Made by a program: the position numbers and the translations under genes
Shown: positions 42,933-51,613 of the stretch, one piece after another
How positions within the stretch are numbered: position 1 is the first letter of the stretch
Layout of the letters: the number at the start of each line of letters is the position of its first letter
The notes under the pieces: generated by a model
What the model saw: the letters and a program-made list of their open reading frames with translations, nothing else
Told to the model about the DNA's origin: nothing
Database searches by the model: none
Assembly: GCA_000752035.1 (NCBI GenBank)
Contig: CCFE01000021.1
Location: 124,001-188,000, forward strand
Reading direction: 5' to 3'
From: Bacillus rubiinfantis
GTDB lineage: Bacteria; Bacillota; Bacilli; Bacillales; Cytobacillaceae
Length of the DNA: 64,000 bases

Positions 42933-43625
42933 ATGCGTACTTGGTTAGCTGTACTTATCGCCAGTACACTCATGCTTACTATGCCTACTTCACAAACCTC
43001 GGTTGCCGAAGCCAAGCTGGTAGATTTCCCAAAAACATCAATACTCTATCAATCGATTACACATGATTCACCGCTACTAAATGATATTATTGTGCTGCCG
43101 GCTCAGTCGTTTGATGAACAGGAAGCTGCTGCAATGATAGGACGAATTGCAACTCTGCCTCGATCTATTTTATCTAAGCTGAATAGGAACCATATTACCA
43201 TAAAATTATTTACTGGAAAGCTAACAGATAATCCAACGGCTCGCTCACTTACAGGAAAAAAACCGCGGGGCTATAAAACAGCAATTACTTGGGATGATGT
43301 TCCAGGGATTGGCGGCGGTAAAGTTGTGCTCGTTAAGATTGGCAGCAGTGAAAAAGGGAAAGGGCATGGATCTGTAAATTTGGAGTTACATGAATTGGCA
43401 CACTCGCTCGATAACTATGTGTTTATGAACATTAGCCAAACGAAAGCTTTTGAGCAGGCTTGGGAACAGGAGCACAACATGTTGTTTCCGGAAAATAGCT
43501 ATTTTCAGTATCCAGAAGAGTATTTTGCTGAAACATTTGCGATGTACTACTTAAATAAAGATACGAATGCACAATTACAGCAAAAAGCACCAAAAACATT
43601 TGAAATTATCAAGAACCTCAAATAG
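42933..43625 (+). CDS. Secreted metalloprotease of the anthrax-lethal-factor/PPEP-like family
   Basis: A 230-residue protein with a signal peptide (residues 1-27, ending SVAEA) and a zinc-protease domain: H153-E154-x2-H157 in ELHELAHSLD and a downstream glutamate in YPEEYFAETFAMYY (E196-E200). Size and layout resemble the ATLF-like family that includes Pro-Pro endopeptidases of Clostridioides and Paenibacillus. Extracellular cleavage of a proline-rich surface or matrix protein is possible; no substrate can be named. ATG 42933 behind GGGGGAA. A single gene between the Ter cluster and thyA. Confidence 0.82.
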   Translation: MRTWLAVLIASTLMLTMPTSQTSVAEAKLVDFPKTSILYQSITHDSPLLNDIIVLPAQSFDEQEAAAMIGRIATLPRSILSKLNRNHITIKLFTGKLTDNPTARSLTGKKPRGYKTAITWDDVPGIGGGKVVLVKIGSSEKGKGHGSVNLELHELAHSLDNYVFMNISQTKAFEQAWEQEHNMLFPENSYFQYPEEYFAETFAMYYLNKDTNAQLQQKAPKTFEIIKNLK

Positions 43626-43660
43626 AATTAATAGATATGGGTATTTAGAGGAGGATAAAG

Positions 43661-44455
43661 GTGAAACAATATCTTGACTTATGCAGGCATGTACTGGAAA
43701 ATGGCACTGTAAAAGGGGATCGCACTGGTACGGGAACTATCAGTACGTTCGGGTATCAAATGCGTTTTAATCTTGAAGAAGGATTTCCGCTATTAACCAC
43801 GAAAAAGCTGCATTTAAAATCAATTATTCATGAACTGCTGTGGTTTCTAAAAGGAGATACAAATGTCCGTTATCTTCAGGAAAATGGCGTTCGCATTTGG
43901 AATGAATGGGCCGATGAGAACGGTGAACTTGGACCTGTGTATGGTCATCAATGGCGCTCCTGGACTGGGGCTGACGGTACAACCGTAGACCAAATTAGTC
44001 AGCTAATACAACAGATAAAAGCAAACCCGAATTCCCGTCGCTTACTTGTAAATGCTTGGAATGTTGCGGAAATAGACAAAATGGCCTTACCGCCATGCCA
44101 TTGTATGTTCCAATTTTATGTGGCGGACGGTAAGTTATCATGCCAATTGTACCAACGTTCTGCAGATGTTTTTCTTGGGGTTCCTTTTAATATTGCCTCA
44201 TATGCACTGCTGACAATAATGATTGCCCAAGTTTGCGACCTAAAGCCGGGGGAATTTATCCATACTTTTGGCGATGTGCATATTTATCAAAATCATCTCG
44301 ACCAAGTTAAATTGCAGCTAACAAGGGAACCGAGACCATTGCCAACATTAACCTTGAATCCGGAAGTAACCGATATTTTCTCCTTTAAGTTTGAGGATTT
44401 TGTCCTCGAGAATTATCAGCCGCATCCACATATTAAAGGAGCTGTCAGCGTATGA
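43661..44455 (+). CDS. thyA: Thymidylate synthase (264 aa)
   Basis: Methylates dUMP to dTMP using methylene-tetrahydrofolate. Catalytic cysteine in LPPCHCMFQFYV, arginine/serine phosphate site in QRSADVFLGVPFN, and the DRTGTGT and HELLWFLKGDTN blocks. The 264-residue form corresponds to the E. coli-like ThyA/B. subtilis ThyB type. GTG start behind AGAGGAGGATAAAG. It overlaps dfrA by four bases, matching the shared folate cycle. Confidence 0.97.
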   Translation: MKQYLDLCRHVLENGTVKGDRTGTGTISTFGYQMRFNLEEGFPLLTTKKLHLKSIIHELLWFLKGDTNVRYLQENGVRIWNEWADENGELGPVYGHQWRSWTGADGTTVDQISQLIQQIKANPNSRRLLVNAWNVAEIDKMALPPCHCMFQFYVADGKLSCQLYQRSADVFLGVPFNIASYALLTIMIAQVCDLKPGEFIHTFGDVHIYQNHLDQVKLQLTREPRPLPTLTLNPEVTDIFSFKFEDFVLENYQPHPHIKGAVSV

Positions 44456-44955
44456 TATCGTTTATTGTTGCCATGGATGAAAATCAGGTGATCGGTTTAA
44501 ATAATCAACTGCCATGGCATCTTCCAGAGGATTTAAAATTCTTTAAGCGTAAAACGATGGGACATCCGATTGCAATGGGGCGAAAAACCTTTGAATCCAT
44601 TGGCAGACCACTGCCAGGAAGAGAGAATCTGATTATAACGAGGCAGTCTGGCTATCAAGCTGATGGCTGCAAAGTTTTCTATTCTGTCGCTGATTTTATT
44701 ACCTATTGTCAGCAGCAAAAACAGGAAATCTTTGTGATTGGCGGTGCAGAAATTTTCAAGGAGACATTTCCCTTCGCAGATCGTTTGTATATAACACTTA
44801 TCCATGCTGAATTTGAAGGTGATACATATTTTCCGCAATTTGCTTGTGATGAATGGAAGCTTATCTCTAGCGAAAAAGGAATACAAGACGAAAGAAATCC
44901 TTACCATTACGAGTTTCGGGTATACGACAGAATAACGGAAGGATTGTTATCATGA
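44452..44955 (+). CDS. dfrA: Dihydrofolate reductase
   Basis: A 167-residue enzyme regenerating tetrahydrofolate for the upstream thymidylate synthase. Visible: FIVAMDENQVIGLNNQLPWHLPEDLKFFK with the catalytic acid, AMGRKTFESIGRPLPGRENLI and FVIGGAEIF. ATG overlaps thyA (ATGA) and the stop overlaps the plsC start (ATGA), so the three genes are a coupled operon. Confidence 0.97.
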   Translation: MISFIVAMDENQVIGLNNQLPWHLPEDLKFFKRKTMGHPIAMGRKTFESIGRPLPGRENLIITRQSGYQADGCKVFYSVADFITYCQQQKQEIFVIGGAEIFKETFPFADRLYITLIHAEFEGDTYFPQFACDEWKLISSEKGIQDERNPYHYEFRVYDRITEGLLS

Positions 44956-45683
44956 TTCGATTGCTTGCCTGCTTTTTTTATATGTGTGGCTACTTAATTT
45001 ATAGTGTTCCTCATTTAATCCGGATGAAAAAATTAGATCAAACTATTCCAGTTGCCAAAAGAGACGAAATCGTTCACAGTGTACCAAAGATGTGGTCACG
45101 AACAATTATGAGAATTACCGGCTCCCAGATAACCGTAGAAGGGGAGGAACGAATCCCAAGCGGTCCCGTCGTTTTAGTTTCCAATCATGAAGGGGACTTC
45201 GATGTTCCGGTATTATTAGGTTTCATTAAAAAACCATTCGGATTTGTCTCGAAAATAGAGGTAAAAAAGGTCCCAATTATATCAGCTTGGATGGAGGCGA
45301 TTAATTGTGTGTTTTTAGATCGCAGTGACCGTCGCCAAGCGGTAAAATCAATTCGCGAAGGAATTGATTTGATTAAGCATGGCCATTCGATGATTATTTT
45401 TCCAGAGGGGACGCGGAGCAAGGGAGGACCTGTAGCAGAATTCAAATCAGGAAGTTTAAAGCTAGCCAAAGAAGCCGGTGTCCCATTGGTTCCAATCTCG
45501 ATTAAAGGAACCGCCAATGTCTTTGAAAAAAATAATCGACTCATCAGACCGGCGCATATACATGTAATTGTTGGAGAACCAATTTTTCCTGATAACTATT
45601 CAGAAAAGAATCTCAAAGAACTTACAACAGAGGTTCGTAATACCATTGTCGTAAATCTTGAAAACAATCAGCTTGTTTCTTAA
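44952..45683 (+). CDS. plsC: 1-acyl-sn-glycerol-3-phosphate acyltransferase
   Basis: A 243-residue membrane-bound acyltransferase of phospholipid synthesis. H79-x4-D84 is in SNHEGDFDVP, and the phosphate-binding motif is FPEGTRSKGG. One N-terminal helix. The position after dfrA equals B. subtilis ypkP. It ends at a terminator. Confidence 0.92.
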   Translation: MIRLLACFFYMCGYLIYSVPHLIRMKKLDQTIPVAKRDEIVHSVPKMWSRTIMRITGSQITVEGEERIPSGPVVLVSNHEGDFDVPVLLGFIKKPFGFVSKIEVKKVPIISAWMEAINCVFLDRSDRRQAVKSIREGIDLIKHGHSMIIFPEGTRSKGGPVAEFKSGSLKLAKEAGVPLVPISIKGTANVFEKNNRLIRPAHIHVIVGEPIFPDNYSEKNLKELTTEVRNTIVVNLENNQLVS

Positions 45684-45696
45684 GAGATGGGATATA

Positions 45697-45726
45697 AAAA
45701 GCATCAGCTTAGTCTGATGCTTTTTG
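45697..45726. terminator. Bidirectional intrinsic terminator
   Basis: AAAAAGCATCAG and CTGATGCTTTTT with a six-base loop between plsC and the converging small gene. Confidence 0.9.
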
Positions 45727-45736
45727 CCGTGGTAAG

Positions 45737-45970
45737 TTATAGGCCATTCAATTCATATTCAGCTAATTTAGCAAGCATGCCGTGGAATTCATCTGGATGG
45801 CAAAATTCTTCCTCATGAAAATGCGTTTTTACCCAGGCGATCAATTCAGTTGGGCTATTAAAATATTCTCCGCTTCGGTCACTTTTACGAATCGTGTATC
45901 TGCCATTGTCATCGTCGATTGTTACTTCTACCGGCAATGCACCATCAAAGCTACAAAGTGAAAATTCCAT
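45737..45970 (-). CDS. Hypothetical protein (77 aa)
   Basis: A 77-residue acidic protein starting MEFSLCSFDGALPVEVTIDDDNGRYTI; GAAGGAAGTGATTTGG lies before ATG 45970. No signal, helix or zinc cluster is clear. Stand-alone and converging with plsC. I do not recognise the family; the ribosome site and terminator indicate a true gene. Confidence 0.7.
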   Translation of the reverse strand: MEFSLCSFDGALPVEVTIDDDNGRYTIRKSDRSGEYFNSPTELIAWVKTHFHEEEFCHPDEFHGMLAKLAEYELNGL

Positions 45971-46266
45971 CCAAATCACTTCCTTCATTCAATAATTTCC
46001 TTAGTATATAATACTAATGCTCCAATTATAAGGAAAAAGAATTACGTTGTCAAAATATTTTAAAAATTCTATCATGTTTTTTTCATTGACTTATCTAATA
46101 GATATTGTTAAATTGACTTTAGAGAAAAGATAATAAAAAGGAACATTTCTTCGATATAGTATGGTTTGTGAATTTTATATGAATTCTCGCTCTAAGTTAC
46201 CGCAAATAGCCATTTTTATACTATAATCGTAGTACAAAGTTCAATTATTAAAGAGGAGGTATTTCC

Positions 46267-46461
46267 ATGTTCTCAAATATCGGAGTACCTGGATTAATAT
46301 TAATTTTAGTTCTTGCGTTAATTATCTTTGGACCAAAGAAGTTACCAGAGATTGGACGGGCATTTGGTCAAACATTAAAGGAATTTAAGAAATCGACACG
46401 TGAACTTACAGAAGATGTAATTGAAGATATCCAAGATGAAAAGGAAAAATTGACTAAATAA
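46267..46461 (+). CDS. tatA: Twin-arginine translocase subunit TatA
   Basis: A 64-residue protein with one N-terminal helix (PGLILILVLALIIFG), the conserved FGPKKLPEIGRA hinge and a charged amphipathic helix. AAAGAGGAGG precedes ATG 46267. No tatB is present, as usual in Bacilli, where TatA and TatC make the whole translocase. It is followed by tatC and then a Tat substrate, the hydrogenase small subunit. Confidence 0.96.
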   Translation: MFSNIGVPGLILILVLALIIFGPKKLPEIGRAFGQTLKEFKKSTRELTEDVIEDIQDEKEKLTK

Positions 46462-46494
46462 GGTGTGAGATTCGTATCTTGCACCTTTTTCTTT
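46460..46494 (+). terminator. Hairpin with T-tract between tatA and tatC
   Basis: AAGGTGTGAGAT and ATCTTGCACCTT pair with two internal mismatches; a TTTTCTTT tail follows. Partial termination would give the excess of TatA over TatC that the complex needs. Confidence 0.65.
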
Positions 46495-46602
46495 CTAAAG
46501 TTGAACTAGTTTGCGGTTTAACATACTCAACTCTATTAATAAGGTAAAATTGTCGCAAATTAGTTGTGTTTTTTCAACCTTTGGAATTGGCAGGGGAAAT
46601 AA

Positions 46603-47343
46603 ATGGAAGATAAAGAATTACAGCTAGTGGATCATTTAGAGGAATTGCGTAAACGAATTATCATTTCTGCTTGCGCATTTATTGTTTTTTTTATCCTCGG
46701 GTTTATTTATGTTGATGATATTTATAAATGGTTTGTTCGTGACTTAGATGTTAAATTAATGGTTCTTGGACCAAGTGACATTATTTGGATTTACTTTATG
46801 CTGGCCACCGTCGTCGCAATTGCTGGAACAATTCCTGTTCTCGCATTTGAAATATGGCTATTTGTGAAACCGGCATTAAAGCCATTCGAACGGAAAATTA
46901 CCCTTTCATATGTACCGGCACTTTTTCTCTTATTTATATTAGGACTAGCATTCGGTTATTTTATTATTTTTCCGATGGTACTGAAGTTCTTAGTTAATAT
47001 GGGTGCGGATATGTTTGTAACGAACTTTACCGCTGAGCGTTATTTCCGCTTTATCATGAATATGACGATTCCATTTGGAGTGCTATTTGAATTACCTGTA
47101 GTAGTGATGTTTTTAACTTCACTAGGAATTATCAACCCATTCGTGTTAGCGAAAGTTCGTAAATATGCTTATTTTGTCCTTGTTATTATCGCCATTGTTA
47201 TCACTCCGCCAGATTTTATGTCTGATTTCGTGGTAACATTACCGTTATTGCTTTTATATGAAGTTAGTATAAACCTCTCGAAATTTGTTTACCGGAAGCG
47301 ATTAAAGAAGGAACAAGAAGAATTAATAGAAGTACATGAGTAA
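46603..47343 (+). CDS. tatC: Twin-arginine translocase subunit TatC
   Basis: A 246-residue six-helix membrane protein that recognises twin-arginine signals. The start MEDKELQLVDHLEELRKRIIIS, the loop WLFVKPALKPFERK and ITPPDFMSDFVVTLPLLLLYE are typical. ATG 46603 behind GGCAGGGG. A terminator at 47345 separates it from the hydrogenase operon. Confidence 0.96.
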   Translation: MEDKELQLVDHLEELRKRIIISACAFIVFFILGFIYVDDIYKWFVRDLDVKLMVLGPSDIIWIYFMLATVVAIAGTIPVLAFEIWLFVKPALKPFERKITLSYVPALFLLFILGLAFGYFIIFPMVLKFLVNMGADMFVTNFTAERYFRFIMNMTIPFGVLFELPVVVMFLTSLGIINPFVLAKVRKYAYFVLVIIAIVITPPDFMSDFVVTLPLLLLYEVSINLSKFVYRKRLKKEQEELIEVHE

Positions 47344-47344
47344 A

Positions 47345-47375
47345 GATCTTAAGACTGTCTTAAGGTCTTTTTCTT
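47345..47375 (+). terminator. Intrinsic terminator after tatC
   Basis: AGATCTTAAG and CTTAAGGTCT (one G-U pair), five-base loop, TTTTC tail. Confidence 0.82.
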
Positions 47376-47436
47376 TTGTAAATTAATTTTCCAATATTTA
47401 TATTAAAAAAACGTTATTAATGTAATTAAGGATTAT

Positions 47437-47460
47437 TTGTGACTTTTGTTTGAATCACAA
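47437..47460. promoter_or_regulatory. TTGTGA-N12-TCACAA inverted repeat before hydrogenase operon
   Basis: Perfect six-base arms with a 12-base spacer, 75-98 bases before the small-subunit start. The half-sites equal those of the Fnr/Rex class upstream of cydA, but the normal spacer is six bases. Confidence 0.45.
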
Positions 47461-47534
47461 GACGAGAGCAGTAGAACTATACTACAATTTTCTTTAGGAA
47501 ATAAATACATAAAAGTGAAAAAAGGAGAATGAGC

Positions 47535-48608
47535 ATGGGGAAGAAACAAAAAACGATCTATGAATCCGTCCTTGATTATGGTTTTTCCCGGCGGGATTTC
47601 TTGAAAATGTGTACAGCACTTGCGGCTACACTTGGGCTAGATTACACCCAATCAGATCAAGTTGTCAAAGCAATGGAGACCAAAAAACGAGTTCCGGTTG
47701 TTTGGCTGCAATTTCAAGATTGCACGGGTTGTTCTGAATCATTCATTCGTTCGTCACAGCCGAAGACGGAAAGCGTATTATTTGACATGATTTCGCTTGA
47801 GTATACAGAAGTACTTTCTGCTGCCTCTGGGTACCAAGTAGAATCTGCAATGGAACAAGTCTTAAAGGACTACAAAGGGGAATACATTCTTGCCGTGGAA
47901 GGCAGTATTCCTAAACATGATGGTTATTTAATGGTAGGTGGAAAATCAGCGAGGGATACTTTTGTTGAAATGGCTAGCAATGCCAAAGCAGTTATTGCTT
48001 ATGGCTCCTGCTCTGCATGGGGCGGGATTCCTGCTGCAGGACCAAATCCTACGGATGCAAGACCTGTTACTAGTTATGTTAGCACGCCAATCATCCTTGT
48101 TCCTGGTTGTCCGCCTATTGCAGAAGTAATGACTGGTGTGATTGCCCATATTATAACTTTTGATAAATTACCAGAATTGGATCATCTTGGCCGTCCAACA
48201 GCATTTTATCGCCACCGTATTCATGATAAATGTAACAGAAGAGCCTACTTTGATGCCGGCCTTTTCGTAGAATCATTTGACGATGAAGGGGCTAAGCAAG
48301 GTTATTGTCTCTATAAAGTGGGCTGCAAAGGGCCAACTACATATAATGCCTGTGCTGAGATGCGCTGGAATGGTGGTGTCAGTTACCCAATTCAATCAGG
48401 TAACCCTTGTATTGGCTGTGCAGAGAAAAATTTCTGGGACAACGGTCCATTCTTCACGAGAAGAGCAAAAATCCCTGGCACACAAACAATAATTAATCCT
48501 GACAGCGTTGGTTTGGCGGCAATTGGCTTAACAACTGCTGGCATAGCGGTTCACGCTGCGGGGACAGTTGCTAAGCGGAAAATGGATGAAAAACGGGGTG
48601 AAGAATAG
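47535..48608 (+). CDS. hyaA: [NiFe] uptake hydrogenase small subunit
   Basis: A 357-residue electron-transfer subunit with three Fe-S clusters. The Tat signal SRRDFLKMC is at residues 18-26. Proximal cluster cysteines are in FQDCTGCSE, GSCSAWGG and PGCPP; the others in HDKCNRR, GYCLYKVGCKG and NPCIGCAEKNFW. The proximal motif is CTGC, not the CTCC of oxygen-tolerant enzymes. A C-terminal hydrophobic stretch (GLAAIGLTTAGIAVHAAG) anchors the protein. ATG 47535 is eight bases after AAAGGAG; ATG 47529 is too close. The stop overlaps the large-subunit start. Confidence 0.95.
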   Translation: MGKKQKTIYESVLDYGFSRRDFLKMCTALAATLGLDYTQSDQVVKAMETKKRVPVVWLQFQDCTGCSESFIRSSQPKTESVLFDMISLEYTEVLSAASGYQVESAMEQVLKDYKGEYILAVEGSIPKHDGYLMVGGKSARDTFVEMASNAKAVIAYGSCSAWGGIPAAGPNPTDARPVTSYVSTPIILVPGCPPIAEVMTGVIAHIITFDKLPELDHLGRPTAFYRHRIHDKCNRRAYFDAGLFVESFDDEGAKQGYCLYKVGCKGPTTYNACAEMRWNGGVSYPIQSGNPCIGCAEKNFWDNGPFFTRRAKIPGTQTIINPDSVGLAAIGLTTAGIAVHAAGTVAKRKMDEKRGEE

Positions 48609-50329
48609 TGAGTGAACGTATTGTTGTCGACCCGATTACGAGAATTGAGGGTCACCTTAGGATAGAAGTAGATGTGGATGAAAAAGGAATAATCAAAGAT
48701 GCCTTAAGCTCTGGTACAGCGGTTCGTGGTCTTGAATTAATTGTAAAAGATCGTGATCCCCGTGATGTTTGGGCATTTATTCAAAGAATTTGCGGTGTTT
48801 GTACAAGTACACATGCACTTGCTGCTGTTCGAGCCGTAGAGGATGCATTAAAAATAAAAATACCAAAGAACGCTCATTTGATTCGTGACATTATGAATGA
48901 AGTCGTCTTTCTACATGACCATGTGGTTCATTTCTATCACTTACATGCTTTAGATTGGGTAGATATTGTAAGTGCGACCAAAGCAAATCCACAAGAGACC
49001 TCAAAGATTGCTCAGTCGATTTCTACATGGCCTAAATCTTCACCAGGCTATTTTACTGACGTACAGAACAAGATAAAAAAACTGGTTGCAAGCGGCCAAC
49101 TTGGAATCTTTGCCAAAGGCTATTGGGGTCATAAAGCATATAAACTGCCGCCAGAGGTAAATTTACTAGCGGTCGCTCACTATTTAGAGGCACTCGATTG
49201 GCAAAAAGAAGTGGTCAAAATCCATACGATTTTGGGTGGGAAAAATCCGCATCCTCATTATGTTGTCGGCGGGATGGCAACACCGATTGACATAAATAGC
49301 GATAATAGTATTCATGCAGAAAGGCTTATGCATATTTCCCAAATTATTGATCAGGCACGTGAATTTGTGAACCAAGTCTATATACCTGATTTAATTGCGA
49401 TTGGTTCATATTATAAGGACTGGACATATGGCGGAGGCATTAATAATTATTTATGTTATGGCGATTTCTCCACCGGCAGCCTGTATGATTATGATCTTTA
49501 CCGGATGCCGCGGGGAGTCATTCTCAATGGTAATCTGAACGAAGTACATGATGTTGACCTTAAAAATCCGGCACATATTCAGGAATTTGTTGACCATTCT
49601 TGGTATACGTATGGTGATAAAGATGCTGGGGTCGGAAAACACCCATATGAAGGTACAACAGAGCTGAACTATACAGGTCCGAAAGCACCATATAAAACAC
49701 TTGATATCGATAAGAAATATAGTTGGATTAAAGCACCAAGATGGAAAGGACAACCAATGGAAACCGGTCCTATAGCACGAATGATGGTTGGTTATGCGGC
49801 TGGGAAAGATGATATTGTAAATATTGTTGATGACACATTGAAGAAGCTTGAATTACCTATTTCAGCATTGAATTCCGCACTTGGTCGCACAGTTGCTCGC
49901 GGTATCGAATCAGTGCTAGTTTCTGACTGGATGCGTGACGATATGGATTCACTCTTGAAAAATATCAAAAGTGGTGACCAAGTAACCTTTGATCGAACGA
50001 AATGGGAACCAGACACATGGCCAAAAACAGCTAAAGGTGTAGGCTGGGTAGAAGCACCTCGTGGAGCTCTAGGACATTGGATTAAAATTGAGGACGGGAA
50101 GACAAAGAACTATCAAGCTGTTGTTCCAACAACATGGAATGCCTCTCCGCGCGATCATAAAGATCAGATAGGCGCTTACGAAGCATCGTTAATAGGAACA
50201 CCAATGTTAGACAAAAATCAGCCGCTTGAAATTTTACGAATCATCCATTCCTTTGACCCATGTCTTGCTTGTGCAGTCCATCTAACTGATTTGGAAAATA
50301 ATAATATGACAGAAATAAGACTAGGTTAG
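48608..50329 (+). CDS. hyaB: [NiFe] uptake hydrogenase large subunit
   Basis: The 573-residue catalytic subunit. Nickel ligands are in RICGVC (C62, C65) and DPCLACAVH (C552, C555). Processing after H558 would remove the last 15 residues, the job of the protease two genes downstream. N-terminal VVDPITRIEGHLRIEV is typical of group 1 membrane-bound enzymes. GTG start overlaps the small-subunit stop. It has no Tat signal and is carried out with the small subunit. Confidence 0.96.
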   Translation: MSERIVVDPITRIEGHLRIEVDVDEKGIIKDALSSGTAVRGLELIVKDRDPRDVWAFIQRICGVCTSTHALAAVRAVEDALKIKIPKNAHLIRDIMNEVVFLHDHVVHFYHLHALDWVDIVSATKANPQETSKIAQSISTWPKSSPGYFTDVQNKIKKLVASGQLGIFAKGYWGHKAYKLPPEVNLLAVAHYLEALDWQKEVVKIHTILGGKNPHPHYVVGGMATPIDINSDNSIHAERLMHISQIIDQAREFVNQVYIPDLIAIGSYYKDWTYGGGINNYLCYGDFSTGSLYDYDLYRMPRGVILNGNLNEVHDVDLKNPAHIQEFVDHSWYTYGDKDAGVGKHPYEGTTELNYTGPKAPYKTLDIDKKYSWIKAPRWKGQPMETGPIARMMVGYAAGKDDIVNIVDDTLKKLELPISALNSALGRTVARGIESVLVSDWMRDDMDSLLKNIKSGDQVTFDRTKWEPDTWPKTAKGVGWVEAPRGALGHWIKIEDGKTKNYQAVVPTTWNASPRDHKDQIGAYEASLIGTPMLDKNQPLEILRIIHSFDPCLACAVHLTDLENNNMTEIRLG

Positions 50330-50340
50330 GAGTGAGAAGA

Positions 50341-51135
50341 ATGGGCGCGTCTAATATTCCAACGCACACATCAGGAAGAGTGCCAGTTCATACCGAACTT
50401 AATAGCGAAAACTCGACTCATTCGAAAAAACCAATCAAATACAATACAGTTAAAAATGAAGTAAGAGTTTATGTATGGGAATTACCGGTTCGTATCTTTC
50501 ACTGGTTAAATGCGTTGGCCATTGTTGTCCTTATGGTAACAGGGATTTATATAGGAAAACCATTTGCTTCAGCTGGAATACCTGAGGAAGCCTATTATTC
50601 CAATCTGATGGGCTGGATGCGATATGTTCATTTCTTTGCGGCGTTCATCTTTACCGCCAACTTATTGTTCCGTCTAATTTGGTCAATTTGGGGGAATAAA
50701 TTTTCAAGGTCAAATCCCTTCCGATTAATTTTTTGGAAGGAAGTCTTTGAAACAATTAAATTTTATTTATTCCTAAAGAATAAGAAACCGCATTATATCG
50801 GGCATAATCCGCTGGCACAATTAAGTTACTGGATTTTCATCTTTTTCGGTTCATGGGTTATTATGTTAACAGGATTTTACATGTATTTTGAGCCGCAGCC
50901 ACAATCTGTTTGGGCAAAGTTATTTATGTGGGTGCCGAAGGTATTCGGTGGTGACAGTTACACGATTCGCTCTTGGCACCATTTAGTTGCTTGGGCCTTT
51001 ATGCTGTTTACAATCATTCATATTTATATGGCATTCCGTGATGATTACCTTGAACGAAATGGCAGTATCTCCTCGATGCTAACCGGCTATAAGACATCAA
51101 CACGGCATTCTGTAGGTGAAAAAGATGCTGAATAA
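50341..51135 (+). CDS. hyaC: Hydrogenase b-type cytochrome subunit
   Basis: A 264-residue integral membrane dihaem cytochrome that passes electrons from the hydrogenase to menaquinone. Four to five helices; haem histidines are expected in PVRIFHWLNALAI, MRYVHFFAAFIF and SWHHLVAWAFMLFTIIHIY. It carries an unusual hydrophilic N-terminal extension of about 40 residues (THTSGRVPVHTELNSENS). ATG 50341 is eight bases after TAGGAG; GTG 50332 is less likely. The end overlaps the protease gene. Confidence 0.92.
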   Translation: MGASNIPTHTSGRVPVHTELNSENSTHSKKPIKYNTVKNEVRVYVWELPVRIFHWLNALAIVVLMVTGIYIGKPFASAGIPEEAYYSNLMGWMRYVHFFAAFIFTANLLFRLIWSIWGNKFSRSNPFRLIFWKEVFETIKFYLFLKNKKPHYIGHNPLAQLSYWIFIFFGSWVIMLTGFYMYFEPQPQSVWAKLFMWVPKVFGGDSYTIRSWHHLVAWAFMLFTIIHIYMAFRDDYLERNGSISSMLTGYKTSTRHSVGEKDAE

Positions 51136-51613
51136 TACTGAAACAAATAAAATTACGATACTTGGAATTGGCAACACCCTCTTCTCTGATGAGGGTGTTG
51201 GCATCCACCTCCTTCCATTTTTAAAGGACTATTTTAAGGCTGATGAGCAAGTTGAAATTATCGAAGGACATACAGATGGAATGATGCTTCTCGGTCCTGT
51301 TGAGGATGCAGAAAATTTAATCATTATTGATGCGATTAACGCCGGAAAGGAAGGCGGTAGTATCATTCAGCTTGAGGGAGAAGAGATTCCTGCCTACTAT
51401 GGTATAAAGATGTCAGTTCATCAGGTGGGTTTTCAAGAAGTTTTGTATTTAGCGAAACTGCGTGAACGTTTTCCAAAAAGAATTGTCATGCTTGGAATGC
51501 AGCCAACTTCGTTACAACTAAGTGTTGGACTAACCGAAACCAATCAGGCAAAATTACCCCAACTGGAACAGGCGGTAATTGCTCAAGTGGAATCGTGGAG
51601 AAATGCTCAATGA
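51125..51613 (+). CDS. hyaD: Hydrogenase maturation endopeptidase
   Basis: A 162-residue HyaD/HupD-type protease that cuts the C-terminal tail from the nickel-loaded large subunit. GIGNTLFSDEGVG with E23, IIIDAINAG with D69 and KMSVHQVG with H99 make the nickel-binding triad. ATG 51125 follows TAGGTG, inside the end of hyaC. Confidence 0.94.
   Translation: MLNNTETNKITILGIGNTLFSDEGVGIHLLPFLKDYFKADEQVEIIEGHTDGMMLLGPVEDAENLIIIDAINAGKEGGSIIQLEGEEIPAYYGIKMSVHQVGFQEVLYLAKLRERFPKRIVMLGMQPTSLQLSVGLTETNQAKLPQLEQAVIAQVESWRNAQ

Noticed and set aside
46197..46227. TTACCG/TATAAT promoter for tatA
   Set aside because: The spacer of 19 bases and poor -35 make the assignment too weak for the feature list, although the TATAAT itself is perfect.
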